From NCBI GenBank assembly GCA_905250885.1, contig CAJNOQ010000128.1, positions 1 through 64,000 on the forward strand: a stretch of 64,000 nt of DNA, given 5' to 3'. This DNA is from Didymodactylos carnosus. Its lineage: Eukaryota > Rotifera > Eurotatoria > Philodinida > Philodinidae. Shown piece after piece: positions 25,100 through 36,098 of the stretch. The notes under the pieces were generated by a model. It was not told the DNA's origin. It did no database searches and saw nothing but the letters and a program-made list of their open reading frames with translations. Numbering within the stretch: the first letter of the stretch is position 1; each line of letters opens with the position of its first letter. The translations under genes and the position numbers were made by a program.

Positions 25100-26301
25100 A
25101 TTAAAATATTTTGTTATAGAATATTTCTTTAAATACATCCTCCGTTAGTTTTTCATCTTTTAAATCAACAGCAATATCGTCTTTTTTTTTCTATGCAGAA
25201 AAAGCGATTTAGGATGACTAAGTCCAGTACACTTAATGAAAAATTTTTGTTACGTTGCTGTTATTTTTACTGTAACAAATTTCTCACTATTGCTAGTTTG
25301 AGTCAAAATTTATGCTTTTCATTTTTACTTAAGTTTAGTTTATTTTATCTTTTTCTTATTTGTCGTATTTTGTTAAATTATAATTGTCATTTGTGGAACA
25401 AAAGTTGTTTACTATTATTTATTGTAATTTTTGCTTTAATAATAATAATGAGTTAAAGGATACTATAAGAGAAGATCAACAGTTAATTATTACATGTATT
25501 AATACATACAAGGAACAAAATATTTCAGTATGTGTAACTCAAAGGACATGTTATAATAGCCAACATAGACGTTCATTATGAGTAAAATGACTCTCTGACT
25601 GTTCTACTGATTTACTAATTCGAACTTACAATTTAACAACGTCTTATATTGCCATTCTATTACTAGTGTTAAACTGGCGTCAACTCTGTCATAACTAAGT
25701 CGTACTATGTTTCACACACTGAAAGTATAACAGCACTTCTTTGTTTTTAATCTTGTTACTAATCATATTTTAAAACATGGTCTAAATTCGTAAAACGGTT
25801 ATTTCAGATCATTTTGATTTGTCAGTAAACAGTTGAATGGAAATGAAAAGAATACTGCTAATTATAGCTACCACTATCCGTTTCAAAATACAATGGAAAA
25901 AACCATTTTTGTAATAATTTTTAAATAAAATGAGCTAGAGACTTGCGGTTTTCACCATTATGTAGCCAAGACCAGACAGAATGGTTCTATGAAAAAGTTG
26001 GGTGCCATATACTACTTGAAGATTGTGTACCTCATCAATCTTTGAAAGACAAGGTCGGTGTTGCTTTCAGAAACAATGAAATTCAAATTCAAATATCACA
26101 GGCTGATCGTTCGTATGTGACTCTATAGTTCTACACATGTCACACATCTCCAGCTCTTATGATCATGTAGTTATAGGCGTTTTCCGGCGACCGCCATTTC
26201 TCCGAACAGGCATCCTTGGGAACGTCAAAAATACATACTACATAGAAAATCAACTTCTCTGACTATCGTGGCATTGTTTATTTTCTTCACCAGATTAATG
26301 C
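25100..26301. other. Gene-free region after GBA2
   Basis: T-rich at 25170-25450, which yields hydrophobic spurious ORFs. A short more protein-like frame occurs at 25943-26128 and is listed separately. No repeat recognised. Confidence 0.45.
25943..26128 (+). CDS. Orphan short open frame, possible exon or gene fragment
   Basis: From about 25968 to the stop at 26126-26128 the frame encodes charged, mixed-composition residues (DQTEWFYEKVGCH, LKDKVGVAFRNNEIQ), unlike the Phe/Ile/Leu noise of other short ORFs here. A TAG that could be a splice acceptor sits at 25963-25965. I recognise no family, and there are no convincing neighbouring exons. It may be the last exon of a lost gene, part of a decayed element, or chance. 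Confidence 0.2.
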   Translation: MRFSPLCSQDQTEWFYEKVGCHILLEDCVPHQSLKDKVGVAFRNNEIQIQISQADRSYVTL

Positions 26302-26692
26302 AGTCTCAGCTGAGCCGCTGTTACGAAAATTCAGTTTTTTGCCTATGTGCATGCAAAATTAAAAAATACTCATGACTCATTGATTTCTGATCCAAATTCA
26401 ATAAAATTTTCAGGAAATACTCAAGACGAGTCGTAGATGAGGGATCAAGTGGGAAAAGTTGGGTTTGAACAATTCTTCATTCTTGAGGTTTTTGAGAATG
26501 TTTCTGGAAAACTTTCGGCAAATCTATGGTTCAAACCCAACTTTTCCACGTGATACATAATCTACAAGTGGTCCTGAGTATTTTCTGAAAATTTTATTGA
26601 ATTTGGATCAGAAATCAATGAGTTATCAGTGTTTTAATCCCAAAACTGGATTTTCATACAAGCGGTTCACTCACGCTCACCTGCTCTCTTGA
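26302..26692. repeat. Fold-back element, arms of about 150 bp
   Basis: Long imperfect inverted repeat. Outer parts match (GAGCCGCTGTTACGAAAATTCA vs its counterpart GAAAATCCAG..GCGGTTCACTC read in reverse), followed by TTGATTTCTGATCCAAATTC and AAAAGTTGGGTTTGAAC in the left arm, with their complements in the right. The loop is about 60 bases. No ORF and no obvious target duplication. Confidence 0.7.
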
Positions 26693-27800
26693 ATATATCA
26701 AAAACTATGATCCGAATTTTTAAAGAGCAAATTAATCAAAGATTAATTAATTTTGTTTAACATAACAACAAAACAAACTTCGCGTGACAAGAAACGTACG
26801 TAGTCTCATGAAAAAGATCGAATTTGTGATAGTCTAGTATTTATTGGCATGTTATTGTTAAAGACTCACGTAAACCAAATGAGTAAAGAAAACTAAATGT
26901 GGTTTGAGTAATTGTAGAATAAATCTTCATTTTGAATCAACTAGTGGAAAGTTATAAAAACAAATTTAAATGTTATGTAATCACAATTGTTTAGAAATAA
27001 AAGTTTAAATGGCAATTATACGCGCGTTTCTTGACTGTCTACAAGTGTGCAGCGTATGTATCGATGTTTTTATTTGCATAATGCAGAATCACGCCTAGAA
27101 AATAGAAGCTTATTTTGTATATTGTCGATCGAGAGTGCGACTTAGTTTTCTAGGAATGGTAATAGTGAAAAAAAAAGTCTTAAATATTCATTATTAAATG
27201 ACAATAGTCTAAACAAGATAAATTTGTACATGAATCAATTCTTATTGAGTTCAAAAAGTTAAATATTTTGTTTATCTATTTAAAAGATTAGTTTTTGAAT
27301 AGAAAAATATTTAAAAATAACTGGTTGAAGTAAAAGGCAAGAATTCACAAAAATGGTACAATTTTGTTTTTGTTTTGCATTATATGGATAAAAACAAAAT
27401 TATTATGAGATTAGAAAAGGAAAAAAATGAACATGCACAGAAGGAAAATCAAAAATGACTAGTTAAATGCTGAGTTGAGTAAAGCGATCTTTCTCGTAAA
27501 AACAAAAAAATTGAGATCATGTTTGTACTCAAATTATAAATGTCGATGTACATGCATAAATATTTATGATTCTGATTATAGCCGGAAAAATCATCGTTGG
27601 TTCTCGTATCCCTAATGAAAGAAACAATGAGTGATATTTTTCATATTGGCAAAGACTTTACATGGTACTATGCTTTTTTACGCTCTATCGTATATATTTC
27701 ACATATGATATGTGGCGATCTGTGCATATGGTTCATTGAGCACCGTTCACGAAGTGATTAGATCATTAAGAGCGTATCTGTGAGACTATTTACGATGAAA
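26693..27800. other. Gene-free region downstream of INPP5E
   Basis: AT-rich; no ORF above background. The end next to 27801 should hold the INPP5E 3' UTR. Confidence 0.45.
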
Positions 27801-30201
27801 TTATTGTAACACACAAACAGAACTTTTTGACATAGTCACACTTTTCCGATGTTGATCTCTAATACCAATACCAAGGGTATGATGGTGTTCGCGCTGCTCA
27901 TAGCCTAAGTAATCAAACAAAAAAATAATATTCATCTTCATGTTGTAAAAATTTAAAGTAGTGCTACCTCGTCTATACACATCGCGGTTAAACTTTCCGA
28001 ACGTTGAATTTCTTCTATAAAAACACAGAATATTACTAATAATTAAATAAAGTTTAAACTCTTTGTATCTTACTTTCCAAAACTTGGCTTCAGTTTCACT
28101 TTGAAATGAGCGACAACCGGTTTATGATCAGAATGTTTAACTTTTGAGATAGATTTATAATGTGTACACTCAATTTGTTGGTCTTGTTTACATCGATAGA
28201 ATATACGATCCTGAAAAACAACAATATGAAATAAATTTTATTTCAAAATTACATCTTTTATTTATATGTTACAGTATAAGATGGTATGCGATGTTTGGCA
28301 TAACTGTCGGTATTCCGTAAATCATATTTATATGTCGGATCAAATTGAATATCACCTTCCAAAAAATCTTTATAACAGTCGTCTAAAACAGATTACAAAT
28401 TTAATAAGAAAAAGTGAGAAATTATAACTAAAGTTAATTAGAAAATATGAGATGATTTGACTACTGAGTCATGAGTAGTTTAAAAAAGATCTTATTTGCA
28501 CCATCTTTACTTTGAGCAGTTTTGAATTCATCCTTCAATAGTAACTCTGTGTATTGATTATTTTTTATTAAATCCATGACTGTTTGTAGTTGCTCTTCAA
28601 TCCTAAAATTCATGTCACCAGCCCATAAAACATAGTCTGATGATCTTGTCACATCTGAAAACATAGACTATCATTGCATGAATAAAAAATAATTAACTGA
28701 AAATATATTTACCTACGCCTATTGTCAAAGAATTTAACGATGATGTAGACGATGTTATTTCTGGACGATTTAAATTTGAATTTTTTTGACTACGTTTGAT
28801 ATATGCATGTGGTATATTTAATTTTAGTTTTGTATTTGAAAAATTTAATTTTCGATTGGCTCGTCCATCTCGATCTTCACCAGCTAAAAAATATAATTTA
28901 ATTTTTAATGATCAAAATTTAACGTAAATGTCTTTTTACCTTCAAAATGTGAATTAATAATCATAAATGATGTTCCGAATAAATTAAATGTTACAGCGAC
29001 TGATGCTTTTGTTCTCACTGCATTAATTGTACGAAACTTGAAAACATCCTCTTCAAGTTCTAAATGCATAGTTCAGATTGAGTTACTACGAAGTATCTTA
29101 AGATCAGGATCGTAGTTAGAGGATGAGCAGATAGGCCACGTGCCCATCCTTTGAGTCATAATCCGACCGAAGGAGATTCTAGGAACAAAAAAATAATCTG
29201 CCAAGCAAAACCTTTTTCGGCTATCAAGCGCCCATTCTGTAGAAAATTTCTAACTAAGATGCAGTGCTTTAGCTTAATATATAACTTACCTGAACAAAAC
29301 CATATTAGATCACGTCTTAAAAATATACATAAAGACAATGTTCCGAAATGAATAGAATGAAATAAAACGTGTGATGGACCAATAACTTCTTGTAATAAAA
29401 TCTCCCAGTCTACTCTAAATATTATAGTTTGATAATTATAATTAAATTCGATATTTTAAGTAATTACCTATTCTTTGATGCAGACATTTCTTGTGTACAA
29501 ATTACAATTATATCTGCTACATAATCCATCCATGTTGGTAAAATAATATCGGACATATCTTCGATCATTTGTTCTTTTGTTAAACCGGTTTGTTTTTGTG
29601 GATTTTGTTCATATAAATTTTTAGCTTCACCTGTATTCCATGTAACCACCATCACTGATGCCTCTTGATCTGGAAAACATTTATCAAGATCGACAGAATC
29701 GTCCACTACTTGTCGACCAGAACTGACAAGAAAATTTCTGAAACAAGATATAATTAGTTAAAGCATAAAAATCAAGATAGGAGAACGATACCTTTGTCTA
29801 GCATTTGCTATTGCTAATAAATGAAATGATTTTGCTAAACTTTTGAGGGCAGCTGGTTCAGATCTGACAGAATCTCCTGCTTCCGAAGCAGTGCCATCAC
29901 GATTAACAATTGATCGCCTTCGACTAGTGAACGGAGTATCAACTAAAGCGGCGACTGTTGGTGATAATACTTCGTCATTGCCAATTATGTCATCACCATC
30001 GTCATCATCATCATCATCATCATCGTCATCTGCATGGGAATCCAATGAATAGGATATATTTTTACCGATGGTTGGTGCCGCACTGTGACTGCCTCGCCGT
30101 TTGAAATTGTATAACAATTCAGGATGATTGCTGTGATCATCTTTTGATTCCACAGAATCAGCCTCTGCAGAATTATTATTCTCAGCAGTTACCTGATCCA
30201 T
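27801..30201 (-). CDS. INPP5E: Inositol polyphosphate 5-phosphatase, INPP5E type, with CaaX tail and one apparent frameshift
   Basis: Ten exons on the minus strand: 30201-29792, 29737-29468, 29414-29290, 29060-28940, 28883-28713, 28654-28511, 28382-28273, 28210-28074, 28014-27968, 27904-27801. The first exon is a low-complexity N-terminus with an Asp run. The phosphatase domain shows VVTWNTGE, CTQEMSAS, EVIGPSHVL, FLRRDLIWFCS, LFGTSFMIINSHFE, LWAGDMNFR, YKYDLRNTDSYAKHRIPSYTDRIFYR and SDHKPV, the 5-phosphatase signature motifs. The protein ends CVLQ, a prenylation box as in vertebrate INPP5E (which ends CSIS). The enzyme removes the 5-phosphate of PI(3,4,5)P3 and PI(4,5)P2 and acts in cilia. 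In exon 4 one extra base (GG at 29040-29041) puts the reading frame out between EDVF and FRTINAV; with one base fewer the spacing to human INPP5E matches exactly. Exon 6 donor choice (28511 or the GT downstream) is uncertain. Confidence 0.88.
29990..30030. repeat. (ATC/TCA)n trinucleotide repeat coding for Asp run
   Basis: Imperfect TCA repeat on the + strand, read on the minus strand as eleven consecutive Asp codons in exon 1 of INPP5E. Likely length-variable between alleles. Confidence 0.85.
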
Positions 30202-31532
30202 TTAATAGAACATGAAGTAGTCTAATTCCAAACAATAAACCTCCTGTAGGTTTCATGTAAAATGATGAATCTAGAATTTTTAAAATGCTTTTATTCGTTA
30301 CCAGCGATGCACGGGGATGGAAGAGTCTAGCGGAGGAAAAACTTTCTTGTTTTCGGGGAACCGAATGATAGATGATCTGAAAACTAGCGGAAGGGGATCT
30401 CTGAAATTTTTTTCGACTGCAGGCGTGATCACTACTCAACGATAATCTAATCTAAAACTAGCAGGATAGTTTCTAAAGTGATACAAAGGGGTGAGGCGGT
30501 TTATGAAAGATGGATCTCCTGTAATCTCTCTCCGTCACATACTATAATATATCGCCCAAAAAATTCAAAAACAAACATTCAAAACATTTAGGACAACATT
30601 CTAACTTTCATGCAGTCCAGTCAAAAAAAAATTGTCAATAAACAATATCTTTTGTACAGATCTAACTTTTTTGATTAAAATGATACATGTGTGTAACGAT
30701 TAAACGTCTTTAGCAGGCACTACCATAACTCTGTTGTTTGTCAGAGGAACACCTCTCCTTTCGTCCATCGTTCTCCTTCTGATGTCGCTAGATAGTGGTA
30801 TCGTTCTATAAGGGCAAAGGCTGTTTGTCAAATATCAGTTATCAGACATTTTAGAAATTTTATTTTACAATTTTGATAGTTATGAAGTAGTTTTATATGT
30901 CTATTACTCACGAAAAATACGTATAAATAGACATGTATGAAAAGCTAAGTGGCTTATACGTAGGTGTTTTTGACAATTAGTAGAACAGATGTTGTCGATC
31001 ACACGGCTGCTTGTAATACAAATTATCGAGATAATTGATGAATAATTCAATGGAGTATCAATCATTGATATTTTCACTAGATTTTTACTAAGTAGTATCA
31101 TCAAAATGGCATGTGTAAGAAAAATTTAGAATAAATTCATATGAGAAACTCACACAAAGTGAGGCTGAGGGTAAAACCTTCTTGATAATATTTCAGCTAT
31201 TGCATTTTTGTCATGGATTTCTGTATAAATCGAATGCAGATTCTGTAGAAGAGAGAACGAATCCTCTGAAAAGATCCTGTTGAAAAGATGCCGATTGTGC
31301 AAGAGCTGTATCTCAGTAACCAATAACAGTCAAACACTTTAAAATAGGATTCGTGACTTTCATTAAAAAAACGTTCATTAAAGCGTTTTCTTTTAAATGA
31401 AAGTGCCGATACTTCCATTAAAATGATTTTGACGTGACACGCATTTTACCTAATATATGTATCCACCTAAATAAAAACAGTTTCAGTCGGGTTTTTGAAT
31501 CTATTATGAATATACAAATATATTTTAGAAAA
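30202..31532. other. Gene-free region upstream of INPP5E
   Basis: Includes the presumptive INPP5E promoter. An open frame at 30182-30439 (-) overlaps the INPP5E start in another frame; it is Ser/Arg-rich but unsupported. A cluster of TTCATTAAA words at about 31360-31425 pairs with a larger cluster at 33190-33405, bracketing the repeat-rich block between them. Confidence 0.45.
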
Positions 31533-32022
31533 ATAATTATATATTCTGGTAGAGCTTGAAATTCTCTATTAGTCTCTGCTTTCCCAGTCTGAATTCGAAA
31601 ATATTTGCTAGTAAAAATTTTGAATAAATTCCCTCTGTCTATTACATTCCCAAGAATTGTAACAGGTGCGGCCTCTCAGTATTTTCTATTTTTCTCGTGA
31701 TTCTTTAGGACCCAACGGTTAGTGTTTTTCTTAAAAAGATGCGCCGCGAAATACTCTACAAAATCATACCTAAACTTTAATTTCAAAACTTCAATCAAGA
31801 AAACTACGCAGATTATATGAAAGACGAAAAAAATGAAAGCTTTGAAAATCTGGTATTTTATCCCACTTGAACCTTTTTCTTCTGTTAATATTTCCGTAAA
31901 AAAGTGTAGTAAAAATCAGAACCCAGTTCTTTTTGTACTTTTGAATGTGCTCTTTCTTGTGATTTGTTAATCAAAGTACAGAATGGTAGAGAATTTCAAG
32001 CTCTATCAGAATATATAATTTC
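31533..32022. repeat. TIR element of about 490 bp
   Basis: Inverted ends: ATATATTCTGGTAGAGCTTG at 31540 and CAAGCTCTATCAGAATATAT ending near 32018, roughly 38 bp per arm with few mismatches. No ORF in the interior. It directly precedes another TIR element. Confidence 0.6.
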
Positions 32023-32180
32023 TTTTGTAAAAAGTTATTTCTATTCATATAAATGTTCATAATAAATTTTAAAAAACGACTGAAAAAGAAATAAAAAAAC
32101 AAGTTCGTGGGAATCTGATGATGGGAGTGCTTTCATTGTACTCGAAATATTTTTCAGCAAATAAATGCAAGTCAAGACAT

Positions 32181-33170
32181 AAATATAAGGCGCCGCTAAT
32201 TCAAAGTTCGAGCACTACTTTATTTTTGCCTTATTCATACACCATTCGATAGAGCTCGACAAGTTGACCAAGAATATCTACATGCTACATTTAAAAAATT
32301 GGTTTTTGAAGGAAAAATCTCAAATTTCGAAAAATCCTTCGGTTTCAAAAAAAATTAGATTTATGTCATTTGTTCCTGAGAAAATAAATTTTTTCTGAAT
32401 CGAGAGCGAAAAAATCGGAATTCTGCCCGTAATTCTCTATTTTCTCCACCAGAACTCACTTTTTATGCAGTAAAAATATCATATTCGGAGTAAGCGTCGA
32501 AAACCGAGTCGAATGATACGCTTTTTTTGTTCTATCCGACCACCTTTGTTTTTTTCAAATTTTCACACCGAAAAATTACTCAGATTTTCACCAAAAAATG
32601 AAAATCAAGGTAAATTTTCAAAACATATAGATATCATTCAACTCGGTTTTCGACGCTAACTCCGAATATAAGATTTTTACTGCATAAAAAGTGAGTTCTG
32701 GTGGAAAAAATAGAGAATTACGGGGAGAATTTCGATTTTTTCGATGCATACTTTTAAAGCTCGTTTAATGGCGGTTCTAATAAAATAAAAATGTCGGCCT
32801 CATCTTCACAAAAAACCTAGATAGGTTTGCAAAATTGTTTAGGAACCTCAAGACGTCCATACTGGATAGACTTTTTACTTCAGCCTCGATCAAACATCAT
32901 TCTCATACTCAGTTTTTAATGCTAAATCAGAAAAAAATACTTTGGAAAAGTCAGAAGAATAAAAATGAAAAAAATTTAAACTTTTTTGAAACAGAAGGAT
33001 TTTGCGAAATTTGAGACTCTTCTAGTAGTTTGAAGATTTTTCATTCAAAAACCATTTTTTAAAGCTAAAATGTAGATATTCTTGATCAGCTCGCCGAGCT
33101 CTATCGAATGGTGTATAAATAAGACAAAAATAAAATAGTACTTTGAACTTTGAATTGCCTTACATATTTA
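32181..33170. mobile_element. TIR/fold-back element, family copy 1 (about 170-bp TIRs)
   Basis: The left end (TATAAGGCGCCGCTAATTC, then ACACCATTCGATAGAGCTCG and AAGAATATCTACAT) returns inverted at the right end (GAATTGCCTTACATA edge). Arms extend about 170 bp with scattered differences. The same terminal sequence, diverged, bounds the element at 51137-51550. The interior holds another palindrome (32409-32743). No transposase ORF. Confidence 0.75.
32409..32743. repeat. Palindrome nested in the 32-kb TIR element
   Basis: Arms of about 110 bp: AATTCTCTATTTTCTCCACC, ATCATATTCGGAGTAAGCGTC and AACCGAGTCGAATGAT in the left arm have their complements in the right. A diverged single-arm copy lies at 36718-36845, so this is an independent repeat family that inserted into, or hitchhiked with, the outer element. 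Confidence 0.7.
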
Positions 33171-33189
33171 CCTATTTTCGGGTCTTTAA

Positions 33190-33405
33190 CTTATATTCTG
33201 TTCACCGAACTTTCATTAAAATGTCTTCTGCAAAGTGACTGTGACTTGGAGTTCCATAAAAAAGTTTGGATGACACAAGAATTTTATTAAAAATTTTAAT
33301 GAAAATCCAAGGTCACCGAATACACCGGAAGTTTCATTAGAAATTTTAATGAACTTCCTTTTAATGAAAATTTTTTAATGAAAAATGTTTTAATGAAACT
33401 CTGCT
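33190..33405. repeat. Cluster of TTCATTAAAA / TTTTAATGAA words
   Basis: At least eight occurrences of ATTAAAA or TTTTAATGAA in both orientations within about 210 bp, several as direct inverted pairs (TTAAAAATTTTAATGAA). A smaller cluster sits at 31360-31425. They may be the decayed ends of one element that spans the block, or a simple-sequence repeat. Confidence 0.4.
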
Positions 33406-35024
33406 ATTCCTTAAATTATACTGTAGATAGAGTAAAGTCATGACTATAATTTGGTAAAAAGGTTAAATGGTTTTATCCCACTAAGAACAGAAGGTAGAAT
33501 GAAAAACTCAAGAAACCGTTATACCTCGCGAACTATCCAGTAAAAGAGACTTGGACTGTTGTAATTCTCAACATATGAATAGAAATACCACCTATACCAC
33601 ATAAGATCACTAGCTACCATGGTTCTTGAGCTCTAGAAGGTGGGATACTCTTGAGAAGTACTATATGTTAAACATTTTAGCGAGTTGAAAAATAGATCGT
33701 GTGTACATCTAGTTGAGTAATACAATGAAACGGTTATTAATCGTATTTGAGTAATTACTGTTCGATTCATTCGGATAATACTACCAAACAATTTAATTTT
33801 TTTGTTTTGATAACGTTTGTTGCATCCCTATCTATTTATTAGTGACACAATTGATGAATCAACTCTACTGGTCAGGATAATAGATCTGAGAGTAATGATC
33901 AATGATGCAATTAACTGAGAGAGAGTTATTAATTACAGGATAATTTTAAATAAACAATAGTATGAGCAATAGCTCTTTTGAATGCAGTCTTGCTCGGTTA
34001 TGATTAGCTCATTCTGAAGAAATCGAAACAATTTATAAAGAACATTCTCGCAATTATATCGTTTCCGGTATATTACTGATTTGCAGAAGTACTCGTAAGA
34101 AAAATATTATGTTTTTTTTTGTTTGAAACTAATTCGAAAACTGTCAACTATACTAGTGTTTGTCAATAGTTTCTGTTCCTATTATTCATGGCGAAGAGTC
34201 ACCTCAAGATATTGTAATGCATGTCTGAAATCGAAAAACGAATCAATTAGAGTACTGTTGAGTCGATTGAACAATTTTAATCATTGTACTTCAATTAGAA
34301 TAGTAAGTTTACTTTTGTAGTTTACTGTACAATTAACGAAGGAAGAATCTTAAATATCCAATAGCTTTTCTTCGAAACATACTTAATTATCACTCATTTG
34401 AATTGTTAGTCTAATTAAAAAGCTGAACTTTTTGCCTTCTTTTGTAATAAAATTTCTATATTCTGTTAAAACTTGTTCGGCAATTCTCAGAATTTTTATA
34501 TGTAGGTAATTCGATGTTCTCTACAAGCTAGCTAGATTAGAATGTGTCCAACTGGAAAGTCGCAGTGCATTTTCAGAAGTCGGATACGGAAGATCCACTC
34601 AACAAAGGTCTGATAACATATTCAGAATCAACACCAAAAATGAGTGATAAGTGCAAGTATGTTTTAAGGAAAAGCTATTCAACATCTGAGACTCTTCCTT
34701 CATAAGTTTATATGTTCAAATCTCTGTTCGTACTCGTTAATTTTGTATATTTTGGTAGTTTCAGTTTTAGAATATCATAATAGAATATATCTTAATGTTA
34801 TTTTAAGATAGAATAAAACTTATATGATATCAGCATCTATGACAATAAAAAATTACAAAAAACTACAACGAAAGCAAACAAAAACCAAAAAAGCATAAAT
34901 ATATATATATAAAATATAGTAAAACAAATAAATGGTGACATCGAATACTGTTGCACAGTTCAATTTTGAAACTTTAGTCTAAATTATCCATATCCTTCTT
35001 ACTTTATAAAAGCCTTTAAATAGT
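33406..35024. other. Gene-free region downstream of the F-box gene
   Basis: No recognisable gene or long inverted repeat. A-rich tracts at 34850-34930 lie just beyond the F-box gene and likely belong to its 3' region. Confidence 0.45.
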
Positions 35025-36098
35025 TTACATTGATAAAGAAGAATTTTTCAACGGCACCAGTTTTAATTCTACACAATCCCATGATACACCGTTTTTCCAA
35101 TATGGATTAACTAAATTTCTCACTGCTATAAGTACAGTAGACGGTTCATAAATATTTGTGGTTCCCATTTCTGTTGTAAACCACTGTGAACCATATTCAA
35201 TTTTTTTTTCTCGAAAATTCTCCTCTGACCATTTACAACAAATCAGTGAGCCATGTTGTGGTACGGCAATGAATTCAGTTATACCAGGTATATAACAATT
35301 ACTGCTCAATTTCATCCTCCATATTAATTCATATTTTCCTGGTAGAATATTTTCCATTTCACCCGATATGTCAAGCCAACATACCGTATTTAACTGTACA
35401 ACGTGTCCATTTAAACTATCTGATGTTTTTATACCAATCAAATAGTTATTATTAAGATGTACAACACCCATATTAATCGCTGCTAATCGTTTACGATCAA
35501 TCAAATAAAAATAGATTAATTTCATTAATGGAGTATTCTTTCGATTATTATCGGTTAAATATTGTGTTTTGTATTGATAATATTTAACATCATGCCGAAA
35601 TTGATCTTGCGAAATGTACATTGACGTTCCATTATTGAGAACTGCTGTTTCATTGTAATGTGTACAACATGTAATGGCTGCTTGATCCAACTTATCTTCA
35701 TTACCTTTTTTTGATATAAAATCTGGTTGTCGAATTTCATTTCGTCTATTAATCACATCTTGATTTCGTTTGTCGTTGAAGATGTCAGAGGTGTATAATT
35801 TGGCAATACTTGAATGAAATTGACAATATATCAGACGTGTCCAAAATACATCGCTATTGATATATTCATAGAGACGAGAGCATGTTTTACTCAGATTAAT
35901 TATATCGTGATAGTTTAGATGTTCACTAACTAAATAGAATAATTCAGGTGGTAAATCAAGCAAAAGACAACCTTTGTCTGGGTCATACAAATATGATTCA
36001 GTCGTTGCTCCCACAGTTTCTGTAGAAAAAGCTCCTGAAATCGATAGAGACATGGTATTTAATAGTCGTCTGCATGTGTTAAAAAGTCTTTCTGCCAT
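35025..36098 (-). CDS. Intronless F-box protein with a PP2/FBA-like C-terminal domain
   Basis: Single open frame of 357 aa. Residues 45-92 form an F-box: LLLDLPPELFYLVSEHLN..DIINLSKTCSRLYEYINSDVFWTRL. The C-terminal half has GHVVQLNTVCWLDISGEM, then LPGKYELIWRMKL, a pattern like the beta-strand core of phloem-protein-2-type or F-box-associated domains, where CW(L/F)xIxG is followed by LxPGxxYxxxxxxK. F-box proteins are substrate receptors of SCF ubiquitin ligases; PP2/FBA domains often bind glycans, so a glycoprotein substrate is conceivable but inferred. A splice-acceptor-like TTTTAG lies about 15 bases before the ATG on the coding strand, so a 5' UTR intron is possible. Substrate unknown. 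Confidence 0.75.
   Translation of the reverse strand: MAERLFNTCRRLLNTMSLSISGAFSTETVGATTESYLYDPDKGCLLLDLPPELFYLVSEHLNYHDIINLSKTCSRLYEYINSDVFWTRLIYCQFHSSIAKLYTSDIFNDKRNQDVINRRNEIRQPDFISKKGNEDKLDQAAITCCTHYNETAVLNNGTSMYISQDQFRHDVKYYQYKTQYLTDNNRKNTPLMKLIYFYLIDRKRLAAINMGVVHLNNNYLIGIKTSDSLNGHVVQLNTVCWLDISGEMENILPGKYELIWRMKLSSNCYIPGITEFIAVPQHGSLICCKWSEENFREKKIEYGSQWFTTEMGTTNIYEPSTVLIAVRNLVNPYWKNGVSWDCVELKLVPLKNSSLSM

Noticed and set aside
26521-26531. tRNA B-box-like word GGTTCAAACCC
   Set aside because: It is one arm of a long inverted repeat, and no A box or cloverleaf surrounds it.
30182-30439. Ser/Arg-rich frame overlapping the INPP5E start
   Set aside because: Joining it to the INPP5E frame would need an intron of only about 28 bases; the ATG at 30201 has an in-frame stop just before it and is a better start.
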